A stretch of 52,524 nucleotides of DNA, taken from NCBI GenBank assembly GCA_902761635.1, contig CACWLG010000024.1, forward strand, positions 1 through 52,524, read 5' to 3'. This stretch comes from Oscillospiraceae bacterium (GTDB taxonomy: Bacteria > Bacillota > Clostridia > Oscillospirales > Oscillospiraceae). Position numbers and translations under genes: made by a program. Every line of letters begins with the position of its first letter. Within the stretch, counting starts at the first letter, position 1. Below the pieces are notes generated by a model that had not been told where the DNA came from, did not search any database, and saw only the letters and a list, made by a program, of their open reading frames with translations. Of this stretch, positions 1-7,530 are shown one piece after another.

Positions 1-456
1 GGCAAGGAGCAGCACATCACCATCACCGCCTCCTCCAACATGTCCAAGGAGGACATCGACAAGGCCGTCAAGGAGGCCGAGATGTACGCCGCCGAGGACA
101 AGAAGCGCAAGGAAGAGGTCGACGCCCGCAACGAGGGCGATCAGATGGCCTACCAGATCGAGAAGACCCTGAGCGAGATGGGCGACAAGCTCGATCCCGC
201 CGACAAGAGCGAGGCCGAGGCCAAGCTCCAGAGCCTCAAGAGCGCCCTGACCGGCACCGATTCCGCCGCCATCAAGGCCGCCACGGAGGAGCTCAAGCAG
301 GTGTTCTACAAGATCTCCGAGAAAATGTACCAGGCCCAGGGCGGTCAGCCCGGCGCAGGCTTTGATCCCAGCCAGGCGGGCCAGAACCCCGGCGGCCAGG
401 GCGGTCAGGACTATTACGACGCCGACTACACCGTTGTGGACGACGACAACAAGTAA
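1..456 (+). CDS. dnaK: Chaperone DnaK (Hsp70), C-terminal part only
   Basis: The reading frame is open from the first base, so the gene begins outside the window. The visible 151 codons are the end of the substrate-binding domain, beginning GKEQHITITASS, followed by the helical lid. The C-terminus is Gly/Gln-rich and acidic (AQGGQPGAGF, then DADYTVVDDDNK), as is typical of bacterial DnaK. DnaK is the cytoplasmic ATP-driven Hsp70 that holds unfolded peptides. Its co-chaperone gene dnaJ follows 138 bp downstream on the same strand, the usual hrcA-grpE-dnaK-dnaJ order in Firmicutes. The TAA stop is at 454-456. The identity is secure even though the ATPase domain is not visible. Confidence 0.96.
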   Translation, partial: GKEQHITITASSNMSKEDIDKAVKEAEMYAAEDKKRKEEVDARNEGDQMAYQIEKTLSEMGDKLDPADKSEAEAKLQSLKSALTGTDSAAIKAATEELKQVFYKISEKMYQAQGGQPGAGFDPSQAGQNPGGQGGQDYYDADYTVVDDDNK

Positions 457-479
457 TCCATTCGGGCAGTCAAACGGTT

Positions 480-506
480 TGAGGCGGAGCATACAACTCC
501 GCCTCA
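480..506 (+). terminator. Stem-loop in the dnaK-dnaJ gap
   Basis: A 10-bp perfect stem (TGAGGCGGAG at 480-489 with CTCCGCCTCA at 497-506) closes a 7-nt loop. No T-tract follows, so it is more likely an mRNA-processing or attenuating hairpin that lowers dnaJ relative to dnaK than a full terminator. A second, imperfect palindrome lies at 555-576, just before the dnaJ ribosome binding site. Confidence 0.5.
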
Positions 507-594
507 TGCGTGTATACAGATATTCCCGATTTGTATTCGTTAAACGCGAGTCCTCGATTGGAAAGCTTTTCAATCGAATCTAAAGGAGGCCCCA

Positions 595-1722
595 ATGGCC
601 GATAAAAGAGATTATTATGAGGTGCTGGGCGTCAAGAAGGACGCCACGGCAGACGAAATCAAAAAGGCATTCAGAAAGCTGACCAAGGAGAACCACCCCG
701 ATCTGCACCCGGGCGACAAGGCCTGCGAGGAACGCTTCAAGGAGGCAAACGAGGCCTATGAGGTCCTTTCCGACGAGGAAAAGCGCCGGAAGTACGACCA
801 GTACGGGCACGCGGCCTTTGATCCCAACGCTGGCTTCGGAGGCGGCGGCTTCGGAGATTTCAGCGGCTTCGGCGGCTTTGGCGATATCTTCAGCGATATC
901 TTCGGCGGCTTCGGCGGCACGACCCGCGCCAATCCCAACGCGCCGCGCCGCGGCGAGAACGTGCGCGCCACCGTAAACATCGGCTTTGAAGAGGCTGCCT
1001 TCGGCTGCAAGAAACAGGTCACCATCGCCAAGGTGGAGACCTGCGCCGACTGCAAGGGCACCGGCTGCGCCCCCGGCACCACGCCGGAGGTATGTCCCGA
1101 CTGCAAGGGCACCGGCCAGGTCACCGTGAACCAGCGCACCCCCTTCGGCGTCATGCAGTCGAGCTCTCCCTGCTCCAAGTGCCGCGGCAGCGGCAAGATC
1201 ATCCACCAGCCCTGCAAGAGCTGCCGCGGCATGGGCAGCATCCGCCGTCAGCACAAGGTGGATATCAATATCCCCGCCGGTATCGACGATGGGCAGACCA
1301 TCTCCAAGCCGGGCGGCGGCAACGCGGGCGTGAACGGCGGCCCCGCCGGCGATCTGCTGGTGACCGTGATCGTGAATCCCCATCCCCGCTTTGAGCGTGA
1401 CGGGACGTCCGTCCTCCTCGAGCAGGAGATCAGCTATGCCCAGGCGGCCCTCGGCGCCGAGGTGGAGGTGCCGACCCTCGACGGCAAGGTGAAGCTCACC
1501 ATCCCCGAGGGGACGCAGCCCGGCGCGGTCTTCCGCCTGCGGGGCAAGGGCATCCCGTACCTGCGCGGCGGCGGGCGGGGCGATCAGTTCGTTACCGTGA
1601 GCATCAAGGTGCCGAAGAACCTGACCGGCTCCCAGAAGGAGCTGCTGCGCCAGTTTGCCGCCTCCATGGGCGAGCTTGACGGCGATGCCGGACGCGGCAT
1701 CTTCGGCCGGAAAAAGAAATAA
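595..1722 (+). CDS. dnaJ: Chaperone DnaJ (Hsp40)
   Basis: This 375-residue protein has full DnaJ architecture. The N-terminal J domain ([12 protein letters not shown]) carries the HPD motif (NHPDLHPGD, near residue 35). A Gly/Phe-rich linker spans about 75-115. Four CxxCxGxG-type zinc-finger repeats lie around 150-215 ([32 protein letters not shown]). The C-terminal peptide-binding region follows. It delivers clients to DnaK and stimulates its ATPase in the cytoplasm. An AAAGGAGG ribosome binding site lies 5-12 bases before the ATG. Length matches the family norm (370-380). It is co-directional with dnaK and a clear terminator follows. Confidence 0.98.
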   Translation: MADKRDYYEVLGVKKDATADEIKKAFRKLTKENHPDLHPGDKACEERFKEANEAYEVLSDEEKRRKYDQYGHAAFDPNAGFGGGGFGDFSGFGGFGDIFSDIFGGFGGTTRANPNAPRRGENVRATVNIGFEEAAFGCKKQVTIAKVETCADCKGTGCAPGTTPEVCPDCKGTGQVTVNQRTPFGVMQSSSPCSKCRGSGKIIHQPCKSCRGMGSIRRQHKVDINIPAGIDDGQTISKPGGGNAGVNGGPAGDLLVTVIVNPHPRFERDGTSVLLEQEISYAQAALGAEVEVPTLDGKVKLTIPEGTQPGAVFRLRGKGIPYLRGGGRGDQFVTVSIKVPKNLTGSQKELLRQFAASMGELDGDAGRGIFGRKKK

Positions 1723-1739
1723 GAAGACAGACAACATAG

Positions 1740-1776
1740 AACACCGCATCGGAAAACGTCCCGATGCGGTGTTTTT
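1740..1776 (+). terminator. Rho-independent terminator after dnaJ
   Basis: A 13-bp perfect stem (1740-1752 with 1761-1773) around an 8-nt loop is followed by a T-run. It lies 18 bp after the dnaJ stop and separates dnaJ from the converging M56 gene, which ends at 1795. Confidence 0.9.
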
Positions 1777-1794
1777 CAATCCTTTTTACCTCCC

Positions 1795-4700
1795 TCACTC
1801 TCTCCGGCAATATACGGTCAGTTCCTTCACCAGATCGCCGCAGCGCACGGTGAGCTTGCAGGTCTGCGGGAGGCTGCCGTCATCGACACAGGCAACGTAC
1901 GCGGTATCATAGCCCGTTGACTCCACGCGGAGAATGTCGGGGTGATCGGAGCCCCATGTGATCGGCGTTCCCTGACGTGTGACATCCGCCCGCAGCTCAA
2001 TGGGATCGCCGGGGTAGAGCGTGAAATCAGTCTTGATCTCGGTCTCATAAAACATCACACGGATGCCCTCCGCTGTCGGCATCGGTGTGGGTGGGACAGA
2101 CATATACGGCCACAAGCGCCCAAGCCCCTTCTCATCCCCCATGACACGGGCTGCGTCGATGATCAGGGCTGTGACCCTGGGCGCCTCGTTCGGATAGAAG
2201 GCAAAGCAGAGGGTAGAATCCAACGCGGCATAGCCCCAGATGTTGGGAGCGGCGGTTTCGAGCGGCGCGTTTTCCACATAGCGGCGATACGCGGCATTCA
2301 TGATCTGGTTCAACTCCCGGGAGAGGAAGGTCTCCTTGTCCGGAATGTGGACATAGTTTGTTTCGTGCTTTTCGCTGGGAATAATGATCGTGAGAGGGAA
2401 GGCCATGTTGTCCGCCAGGGTCTCCCAATCGCCCTGCGCAATGGCCTTTTGCATGGCAGACAGGAAAGCATATTCGGGGCTGTCCGTCGGGATGGCAAGC
2501 ACGTATTCGTCGTTCCCGCTCTCAATGCCGCTTGTGACGAGCGCGCCGTTTTCGTCCACATCGTAGTCCCCGTCGAGACCGCTGATGGCTTCTCCGTTCC
2601 AGGTTTTGTCCCCGGACTCGCTGAAGCGCAGGGCGGGGGAGGGGACATCGTGGATGTTACAGTCGACAAAGCGAATGCCGTCGGTCTTGAAAAACTGCGC
2701 CGCGCCCTGGCTGCACTCGTAAATCTCGGTACGCAGAATGTCGAGAGAGCTGCACTGGCTCGCCTGGATGCCGAGGATGCCGCAGCCGAAGAGGCGCATT
2801 TTCTCCAGCATGACCTGATGGCAGTTCTGGAAGCTCAGCACCCCGCCGGAGCAGGCACCCGGCTCCTTCGTGTGACCGGCCGTAAAGCCGCCGAGGAAGA
2901 GATTGTCGCAGTTGCGGAAGGAGATCACATCGGCATAGCGTGGGATGGCGGCAAGGGTCGTGGCCCCGGACTCGGTGTTCTGTGCCTGGATCGAAAGGCC
3001 GTTCAGATCATGGATCACAAGCTGCGGCCCGTCTACATTCTCCATCCAGTAATAACAGTCCGTGCCGATCCCGCCGTAGTTGGAGGCCGTCGAAAGATCA
3101 AAGAGCGCGCCATCAAGGATGATCGTGCGGTCGGGGCCGAGAGCGGCGAGCAGCTCATCCACAGTCGTCACCGTGACCGAGCCGCCCTTTGCCACTTCAA
3201 GCGAACCGGAGGGGGAAACGGGCGGAGCAACATCGTCCGGGTTGAGCTCCTGCAGCGTCATCTCCGCGAGCATGGCACCCTCCAGGGGCTCGCCGTAGAG
3301 GTTCGAGGCATAGACGCCGCTGCCGCTGTACCAGCCATGGCTCACGTCGTTTCCTTCAAAGGCACAGCCGTCCACGGTCACGCCGTACCCGGTGAGGGAG
3401 AAGACCTTGGCGGGGAAGCGGTTGTCGCTTACCTCGTTGGACAGGAAGAGGACGCGCCGCGCGTAATCGCTGTTCAATAAATACTGGGCGCTGTTGGCGT
3501 GAATGCGGTTTCTGTTGAGTATAACATTATCGCTGTAGTTCACGTCAAAGAGGAACATGGCGTCGCCCTCGCGTTTGCCGTGGTCATGGATGTCACAGCC
3601 CTCGATCTGCACATCGCGGCACTGGTGCAGGCTCACCGCGCCGTAGCTGCACTCGTAGATGTCGGAATTTTTCACGGTGAGGCCTGTGCAGTCGCGCGCC
3701 TGGACGCCGAGGATACCGCAGCCGTAGAGGCCGCAGGCGTCCACCGTGCTGTTTTCACAGTTGTCAAAGTACAGCACGCCGCCCGTGCAGAAGCCGGGCT
3801 CCGTCGTGTGCCCGGCGGTGATCGCTTCCACGCGCATACCCTGGCAGCCGGAGAAGCGGAACACGTTTGCGTAGCGCGGCTCGGCGGTGAGTATGGTCTC
3901 ACCCGGGCCCGCACCGCGGATCGTGAGATTCCGCACGTTATGCAGCACCAGCTCATAGCCGTCATAGACCTCGTTCCAGCTGTAATACGGGCTGTGGCTG
4001 TCCTCGCCGAAGTCCGAGGCGCTTGAGAGGTCGAAGGTGCCGGGGGAAAGCTCAATCACGGTGTCGGGCGCAATGGCGGCAAGCAGCTCGTCCACGGTGG
4101 AGACGCCGCCTGCATTGTCCGCCGCAGCCGGGGCGGGTCCGGCAATGCCTCCGCAGCCCATCAGCACGGCCACGGTCAGCACGGCGGCGAGGATACGCGC
4201 GCCGCTTTGCTTGTAGTTCATGATCTGCTCCAATCTTTCTTTCAGGTTTCGTTTCTCGGTCGAGAAGGTGGTGGCCACCACGCCCGCAGGCAGCGCCCCG
4301 GCGGAGGCCATGGTCAAAAGCGTGTTGCCGTAGGAGAGCTTGCCGGCGCGGTCCATGCCCCGGAGCAGCATCTCGTCGCAGCTCAGCTCACAGGCACGGT
4401 TCAGCTCCCGGCGGATGAGATAAGACAGGGGATTGAACCACTGGGAGCTGAGTACCGCAACCGCGAACCATTTGTACAGCGTGTCCCGGCGGCGGTAGTG
4501 CATCAGCTCGTGCCGCAGAATATTGCGCAGCAGCTCCTCGTCATAGATCTGCTCCGGCAGGGTTATGAGCGGATGCAGAATCCCGAACATCAGCGGGGTG
4601 TTGAAAGCCGCGCAGCGGTAAAGCTGCGGCTTTCGCCCCGGCAGCGCGCGGTAGACTCGCCGGTCCTCCGCCGTCGCGCCGCTGAGACTCCGGCGCACCC

Positions 4701-5166
4701 GGGCCGTGAAAAGCATGTAGCTTGCCAGCACCCACGCAAAGCTGATCGTTGCGCCGACAGCCCAGACAGCAATCCAGAACGCGGGCGATTTGAAGTTTAC
4801 ATAATTCTTAACCGACGTGTGAGCGTGCGCGGGCTGTACGGTCGGCTCCGCTTCCACTGTGCCCGCCGAAACCGGCGCAGGCGGAACATAGCCCTCCGGC
4901 GGAAGCGTTTGTACAGGCTGCCGTGCCTGTTCAGCCTGGGGGTTGGAAGCAGCGCCGATCGCGGGCCGGCCAAGCTCCTGTACGGCACGCTCCACAGGGA
5001 CAAGACCGGGCAGCAGGAGCACAAAGCGCAGCAGCACCAGCAGCCACGCATAGTAATAGACTGTGCTCGGCATCTTTTTCAGCAGCACATAGCGCAGCGC
5101 GAGCAGCAGCAGCGCGAGCGCGCTGCCGCTCAGCGTCAGGCTGAGGAGAGGATAAAGCATCGTCAT
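1795..5166 (-). CDS. BlaR1/MecR1-like M56 membrane metalloprotease with two beta-helix modules
   Basis: This 1123-residue protein has an M56 N-terminal half with membrane segments near residues 8-55, 128-152 and 325-340. The zinc site is H219-E-L-M-H223, with a downstream ELSCDE motif near 260. M56 proteases cleave a partner BlaI repressor after sensing an outside signal. The outer domain is not the penicillin-binding domain of BlaR1. Two related right-handed beta-helix modules (about 356-600 and 667-840) each begin TVDELLAA and contain AGHT.EPG and FGCGILG or YGCGILG. A region of about 900-1030 resembles ketosteroid-isomerase/NTF2-like folds, and the end (1045-1123) resembles a bacterial Ig-like domain. 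The start overlaps the blaI stop (ATGA), so the two are translationally coupled. The inducer is unknown. Confidence 0.85.
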   Translation of the reverse strand: MTMLYPLLSLTLSGSALALLLLALRYVLLKKMPSTVYYYAWLLVLLRFVLLLPGLVPVERAVQELGRPAIGAASNPQAEQARQPVQTLPPEGYVPPAPVSAGTVEAEPTVQPAHAHTSVKNYVNFKSPAFWIAVWAVGATISFAWVLASYMLFTARVRRSLSGATAEDRRVYRALPGRKPQLYRCAAFNTPLMFGILHPLITLPEQIYDEELLRNILRHELMHYRRRDTLYKWFAVAVLSSQWFNPLSYLIRRELNRACELSCDEMLLRGMDRAGKLSYGNTLLTMASAGALPAGVVATTFSTEKRNLKERLEQIMNYKQSGARILAAVLTVAVLMGCGGIAGPAPAAADNAGGVSTVDELLAAIAPDTVIELSPGTFDLSSASDFGEDSHSPYYSWNEVYDGYELVLHNVRNLTIRGAGPGETILTAEPRYANVFRFSGCQGMRVEAITAGHTTEPGFCTGGVLYFDNCENSTVDACGLYGCGILGVQARDCTGLTVKNSDIYECSYGAVSLHQCRDVQIEGCDIHDHGKREGDAMFLFDVNYSDNVILNRNRIHANSAQYLLNSDYARRVLFLSNEVSDNRFPAKVFSLTGYGVTVDGCAFEGNDVSHGWYSGSGVYASNLYGEPLEGAMLAEMTLQELNPDDVAPPVSPSGSLEVAKGGSVTVTTVDELLAALGPDRTIILDGALFDLSTASNYGGIGTDCYYWMENVDGPQLVIHDLNGLSIQAQNTESGATTLAAIPRYADVISFRNCDNLFLGGFTAGHTKEPGACSGGVLSFQNCHQVMLEKMRLFGCGILGIQASQCSSLDILRTEIYECSQGAAQFFKTDGIRFVDCNIHDVPSPALRFSESGDKTWNGEAISGLDGDYDVDENGALVTSGIESGNDEYVLAIPTDSPEYAFLSAMQKAIAQGDWETLADNMAFPLTIIIPSEKHETNYVHIPDKETFLSRELNQIMNAAYRRYVENAPLETAAPNIWGYAALDSTLCFAFYPNEAPRVTALIIDAARVMGDEKGLGRLWPYMSVPPTPMPTAEGIRVMFYETEIKTDFTLYPGDPIELRADVTRQGTPITWGSDHPDILRVESTGYDTAYVACVDDGSLPQTCKLTVRCGDLVKELTVYCRRE

Positions 5167-5543
5167 GGCTCCTCCAGCTTAAACAGATTGCGCAGCTCGT
5201 CGATGTCGGCCTGACTCAGCCCGTCAGAGCGTACCAGCGCCGCCACCAGATCCCGCGCTGAGCCGTGATAAACCCGGCTGATCAGGTCATGGGTGGCCCA
5301 GTCGTTGTATTCCGCCTCGGTGATGAGCGGGGAGTAATAGTATACCTGCCGCTTCTCCTGCCGCAGCACGCCCTTTGCGACGAGGCGGGAAATCAGGGTC
5401 TTGACCGTGGTGGCCTCCCAGCCGCGGCTTTTTTGCAGACTCTCGCGGATTTCGGTGACAGGCAGGGCGTTCCCGGCGCGCCAGAGCACCCGCATAACCT
5501 CCAGCTCGGAATCGGCGATTTTCGGTGCCAGATCTTTGTACAT
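5163..5543 (-). CDS. blaI: BlaI/MecI/CopY-family transcriptional repressor
   Basis: This 126-residue winged-helix repressor has the family pattern: ISDSELEVM-like start (IADSELEVMRVLW), helix-turn-helix around WEATTVKTLISRLVAKG, a wing (KRQVYYYSPLI), and a C-terminal dimerisation helix where M56 partners cut. Length is typical (120-130). The start has AAGGAGG about 9 bases upstream. Two TACAC-type half-palindromes overlap and follow the promoter, which fits autorepression. It is followed with a 4-bp overlap by the M56 protease gene, forming the classic signal-cleavage pair. The target could include genes elsewhere in the genome. The symbol is used in the family sense; no beta-lactamase is adjacent. 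Confidence 0.93.
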   Translation of the reverse strand: MYKDLAPKIADSELEVMRVLWRAGNALPVTEIRESLQKSRGWEATTVKTLISRLVAKGVLRQEKRQVYYYSPLITEAEYNDWATHDLISRVYHGSARDLVAALVRSDGLSQADIDELRNLFKLEEP

Positions 5544-5571
5544 GAGATGATCCTCCTTACAGAAGCGAGAT

Positions 5572-5624
5572 TACACGTGTAGTCTTTATGAGCCTACCAT
5601 AACACAGGAGACTACACTTGTCAA
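5572..5624 (-). promoter_or_regulatory. blaI promoter with two BlaI-type operators
   Basis: On the minus strand, TTGACA (5619-5624) and TATGGT (5596-5601) are separated by exactly 17 bp. A perfect palindrome TACACGTGTA (5572-5581) lies just downstream of the expected start of transcription. A second related site, GACAAGTGTAGTC (5610-5622), overlaps the -35 box. Paired TACA-N2-TGTA sites flanking the promoter are characteristic of BlaI/MecI autoregulation. Confidence 0.85.
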
Positions 5625-5669
5625 CCCAAGAAAGAAAATTTTGGAAAGGGCGTCTGCAAGACGAAACAT

Positions 5670-5747
5670 CATACTAGAACCTCATGAAAACCTTTAACCC
5701 CTTAAAGGTTTTCATAGCGCCATAAGGCGCGTAGAGGTTCTTGTATG
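5670..5747. repeat. Cloverleaf-like palindromic element
   Basis: The outer arms 5670-5682 and 5735-5747 pair over 13 bp with one mismatch. Inside are two further hairpins: a 14-bp perfect stem (5684-5697 with 5702-5715, CCCC loop) and a GCGCC/GGCGC stem (5717-5721 with 5726-5730). The whole 78-bp unit could fold into a three-way junction on either strand. I see no second copy in this window and do not recognise the family. Confidence 0.75.
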
Positions 5748-5787
5748 AGACGTGTTTTCAGCGTTTTTAATCGAGAAATAGTATCAC

Positions 5788-5988
5788 AGCGCGCTGCAAA
5801 ACGGAAGACGCAGCCGGTAGGGGTCGATCCCCAGATCGACCCGATTGATAATCCTGCCCGAAATGAAAAATTCCCGGATAAACGTGTGCTATTTCACATG
5901 TTTATCCGGGAATTATGCTGAATTACAGGTTATCCTGACGGGCTGATGAAGGCATCAGCCCCTACGCTTGCCATTTTGCAACGCGCCC
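5788..5988. repeat. MITE-like element with GTAGGGG inverted ends
   Basis: Two inverted modules face each other: 5818-5843 (GTAGGGGTCGATC, then GATCGACCCG) and 5939-5965 (CGGGCTGATG, then CATCAGCCCCTAC). Outside them an imperfect arm pairs GCGCTGCAAAACGG (5791-5804) with the sequence at 5971-5986. The modules share the pattern GTAGGGG-N-GAT...ATC-CCCG with the element at 52060-52209. No coding content is seen. The interior holds the terminator at 5869-5914. The exact outer ends are uncertain by about 10 bp. Confidence 0.7.
5861..5914 (-). terminator. Terminator downstream of the GGDEF gene
   Basis: A 20-bp stem with one mismatch (5869-5888 with 5895-5914) and a 6-nt loop is followed on the minus strand by TTTTTCATTT (5861-5870). 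It lies about 150 bp past the stop of the diguanylate cyclase gene and would end the minus-strand signalling transcript. Confidence 0.75.
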
Positions 5989-6060
5989 AATATACAGACA
6001 AAGCTCAAACCTGGCATTCTAATCCGGCGCCGCTGCACCGGCGCGGGAATCCGTCTCCTT

Positions 6061-7440
6061 TTACGGGGTCAGATCCGGGCGGCGGAAGGGCTTTCTCGCG
6101 TGGTGATCGCGCTTGTTTTCATACAGGGCCTCGTCCGCGCGCAGGAAGACATCCCGGAAATTGTGGTCCTCACCCGGGCGATAGAAGGCGGAGCCCATGG
6201 AGAGCGAGAGCTCGGCCTCGGGATGGTTGGGCCGGGCATTGAAGGCGTCGATGGAATCCCGGATCTTCTGGCGCTTTTCCGCAAGCTCCTCCTCCGTGAT
6301 GCCGAGGGGGATGGCAATGAACTCGTCTCCGCCGATGCGGAAGGTGCGCTCCTTCCCGAAAACGCTCGAGATGGCCCAGGCCGCCCCGCGGATGATGCGG
6401 TCCCCGCAGGCATGGCCGTACGCGTCGTTTGCGAGCTTGAGATTGTCGAGGTCGAAGACGGCGGCGCAGAAGTCAGCCTTGCCGTTTTTGATCTGCTCGT
6501 TGATCGTGCGGACCTCCTCCTGATAGGCGTTGGTGTTGCCCACCCGGGTCAGGGAGTCGGTAAAGGCCTGGGCGCGCATATAGCGCAGATAACGCCCCAG
6601 CTCCGCCTGCATGGAGCGGATCTTGATGCCGAGAGCCTCAAGCTCGTCCGACACATCGCCGTCCTCTTTCGTCTCCGGTACCTGCGGCGAGGCGCCGAGA
6701 CTCTCCTTGTAGCCGGGGTTCGAGGTGATCTCCTTGGTAAGCTCGTCCACATCCCCCGCGAGGGCGGAGAGCTCCCGGTCCAGGGCCAGGAACTTCTGGC
6801 GCAGCTTACCGGTGATGAGCACCATCACGAACGCGCCGAACAGGATCGAGAGAATGGACACCACGCTCACAGAGAGCGTGTGGTTTTTCAGCTCGTTTTC
6901 ATACCACTCGGCGCCGAAGTCGATGCCGACGATGGCAGCGACCTTGCCCGCCGAATCGAACACCGGACTGTAGGTGCTGTAGAAATTGCCCCAGCGGTCC
7001 TCGGCGGGGGCGTCATCCACAGTGGCGATGCCCTTGCCGGCCTGAACGAGCGCGTTCGTCACCAGGATCTCTTCCCCAAACTGGCCGGGGTCAATGGGGT
7101 CTGCGTCCAGGATGAAGACATAGCTGTCGACCCCGATCTGGCGGACGGCGTAGATGAACTCAATGTCGGCGTTATTCTGGAAGACGCTTAGCTCCCGCAG
7201 GGCCTCCTGATACGCGGGAGAACCGACGTCCTCCTCCGTAAAGGCGCCGACTGCATCTCCGTCGAGCAGGGCAGCAGCCGTGTTGGAGAGGTCCAGCATA
7301 TTCTTCTGGATCATGGTCTTCATGGCGGCCTCGGCCTGGCGCATCATGACGAGACCGAGGATCACATTGGCTGCAAACAGCAGCAGGCCGACGACCACCA
7401 CATAGCGCGTGGTCAGTCCGATACCACGATATTGTTTCAA
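6061..7440 (-). CDS. Membrane diguanylate cyclase with extracellular Cache-like sensor
   Basis: This 459-residue protein has membrane segments at about 12-34 and 188-210 bracketing a sensor of about 150 residues that resembles the single/double Cache type (LSNTAAALLDGD, then FYSTYSPVFDSAGKVAAIVGIDF). A coiled stretch (about 255-290) leads to a GGDEF domain with an intact RIGGDEF motif (368-374). The active form should make c-di-GMP at the membrane. The RxxD inhibitory site expected before the motif is not present. The start is TTG with GGAG 9 bases upstream. It lies 90 bp downstream of the permease-kinase gene without a convincing terminator between, so it may be the last gene of that operon. 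A decayed paralogue is at 31010-32377. Confidence 0.9.
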   Translation of the reverse strand: MKQYRGIGLTTRYVVVVGLLLFAANVILGLVMMRQAEAAMKTMIQKNMLDLSNTAAALLDGDAVGAFTEEDVGSPAYQEALRELSVFQNNADIEFIYAVRQIGVDSYVFILDADPIDPGQFGEEILVTNALVQAGKGIATVDDAPAEDRWGNFYSTYSPVFDSAGKVAAIVGIDFGAEWYENELKNHTLSVSVVSILSILFGAFVMVLITGKLRQKFLALDRELSALAGDVDELTKEITSNPGYKESLGASPQVPETKEDGDVSDELEALGIKIRSMQAELGRYLRYMRAQAFTDSLTRVGNTNAYQEEVRTINEQIKNGKADFCAAVFDLDNLKLANDAYGHACGDRIIRGAAWAISSVFGKERTFRIGGDEFIAIPLGITEEELAEKRQKIRDSIDAFNARPNHPEAELSLSMGSAFYRPGEDHNFRDVFLRADEALYENKRDHHARKPFRRPDLTP

Positions 7441-7530
7441 GGAATCAACTCCGTTCTGCAGGGCGCGCCTCTTACCGTGCGTCCTTCCCCCCCAAGCTTA
7501 ACACAGCTTACGGGAGTGACACTGAAATTG

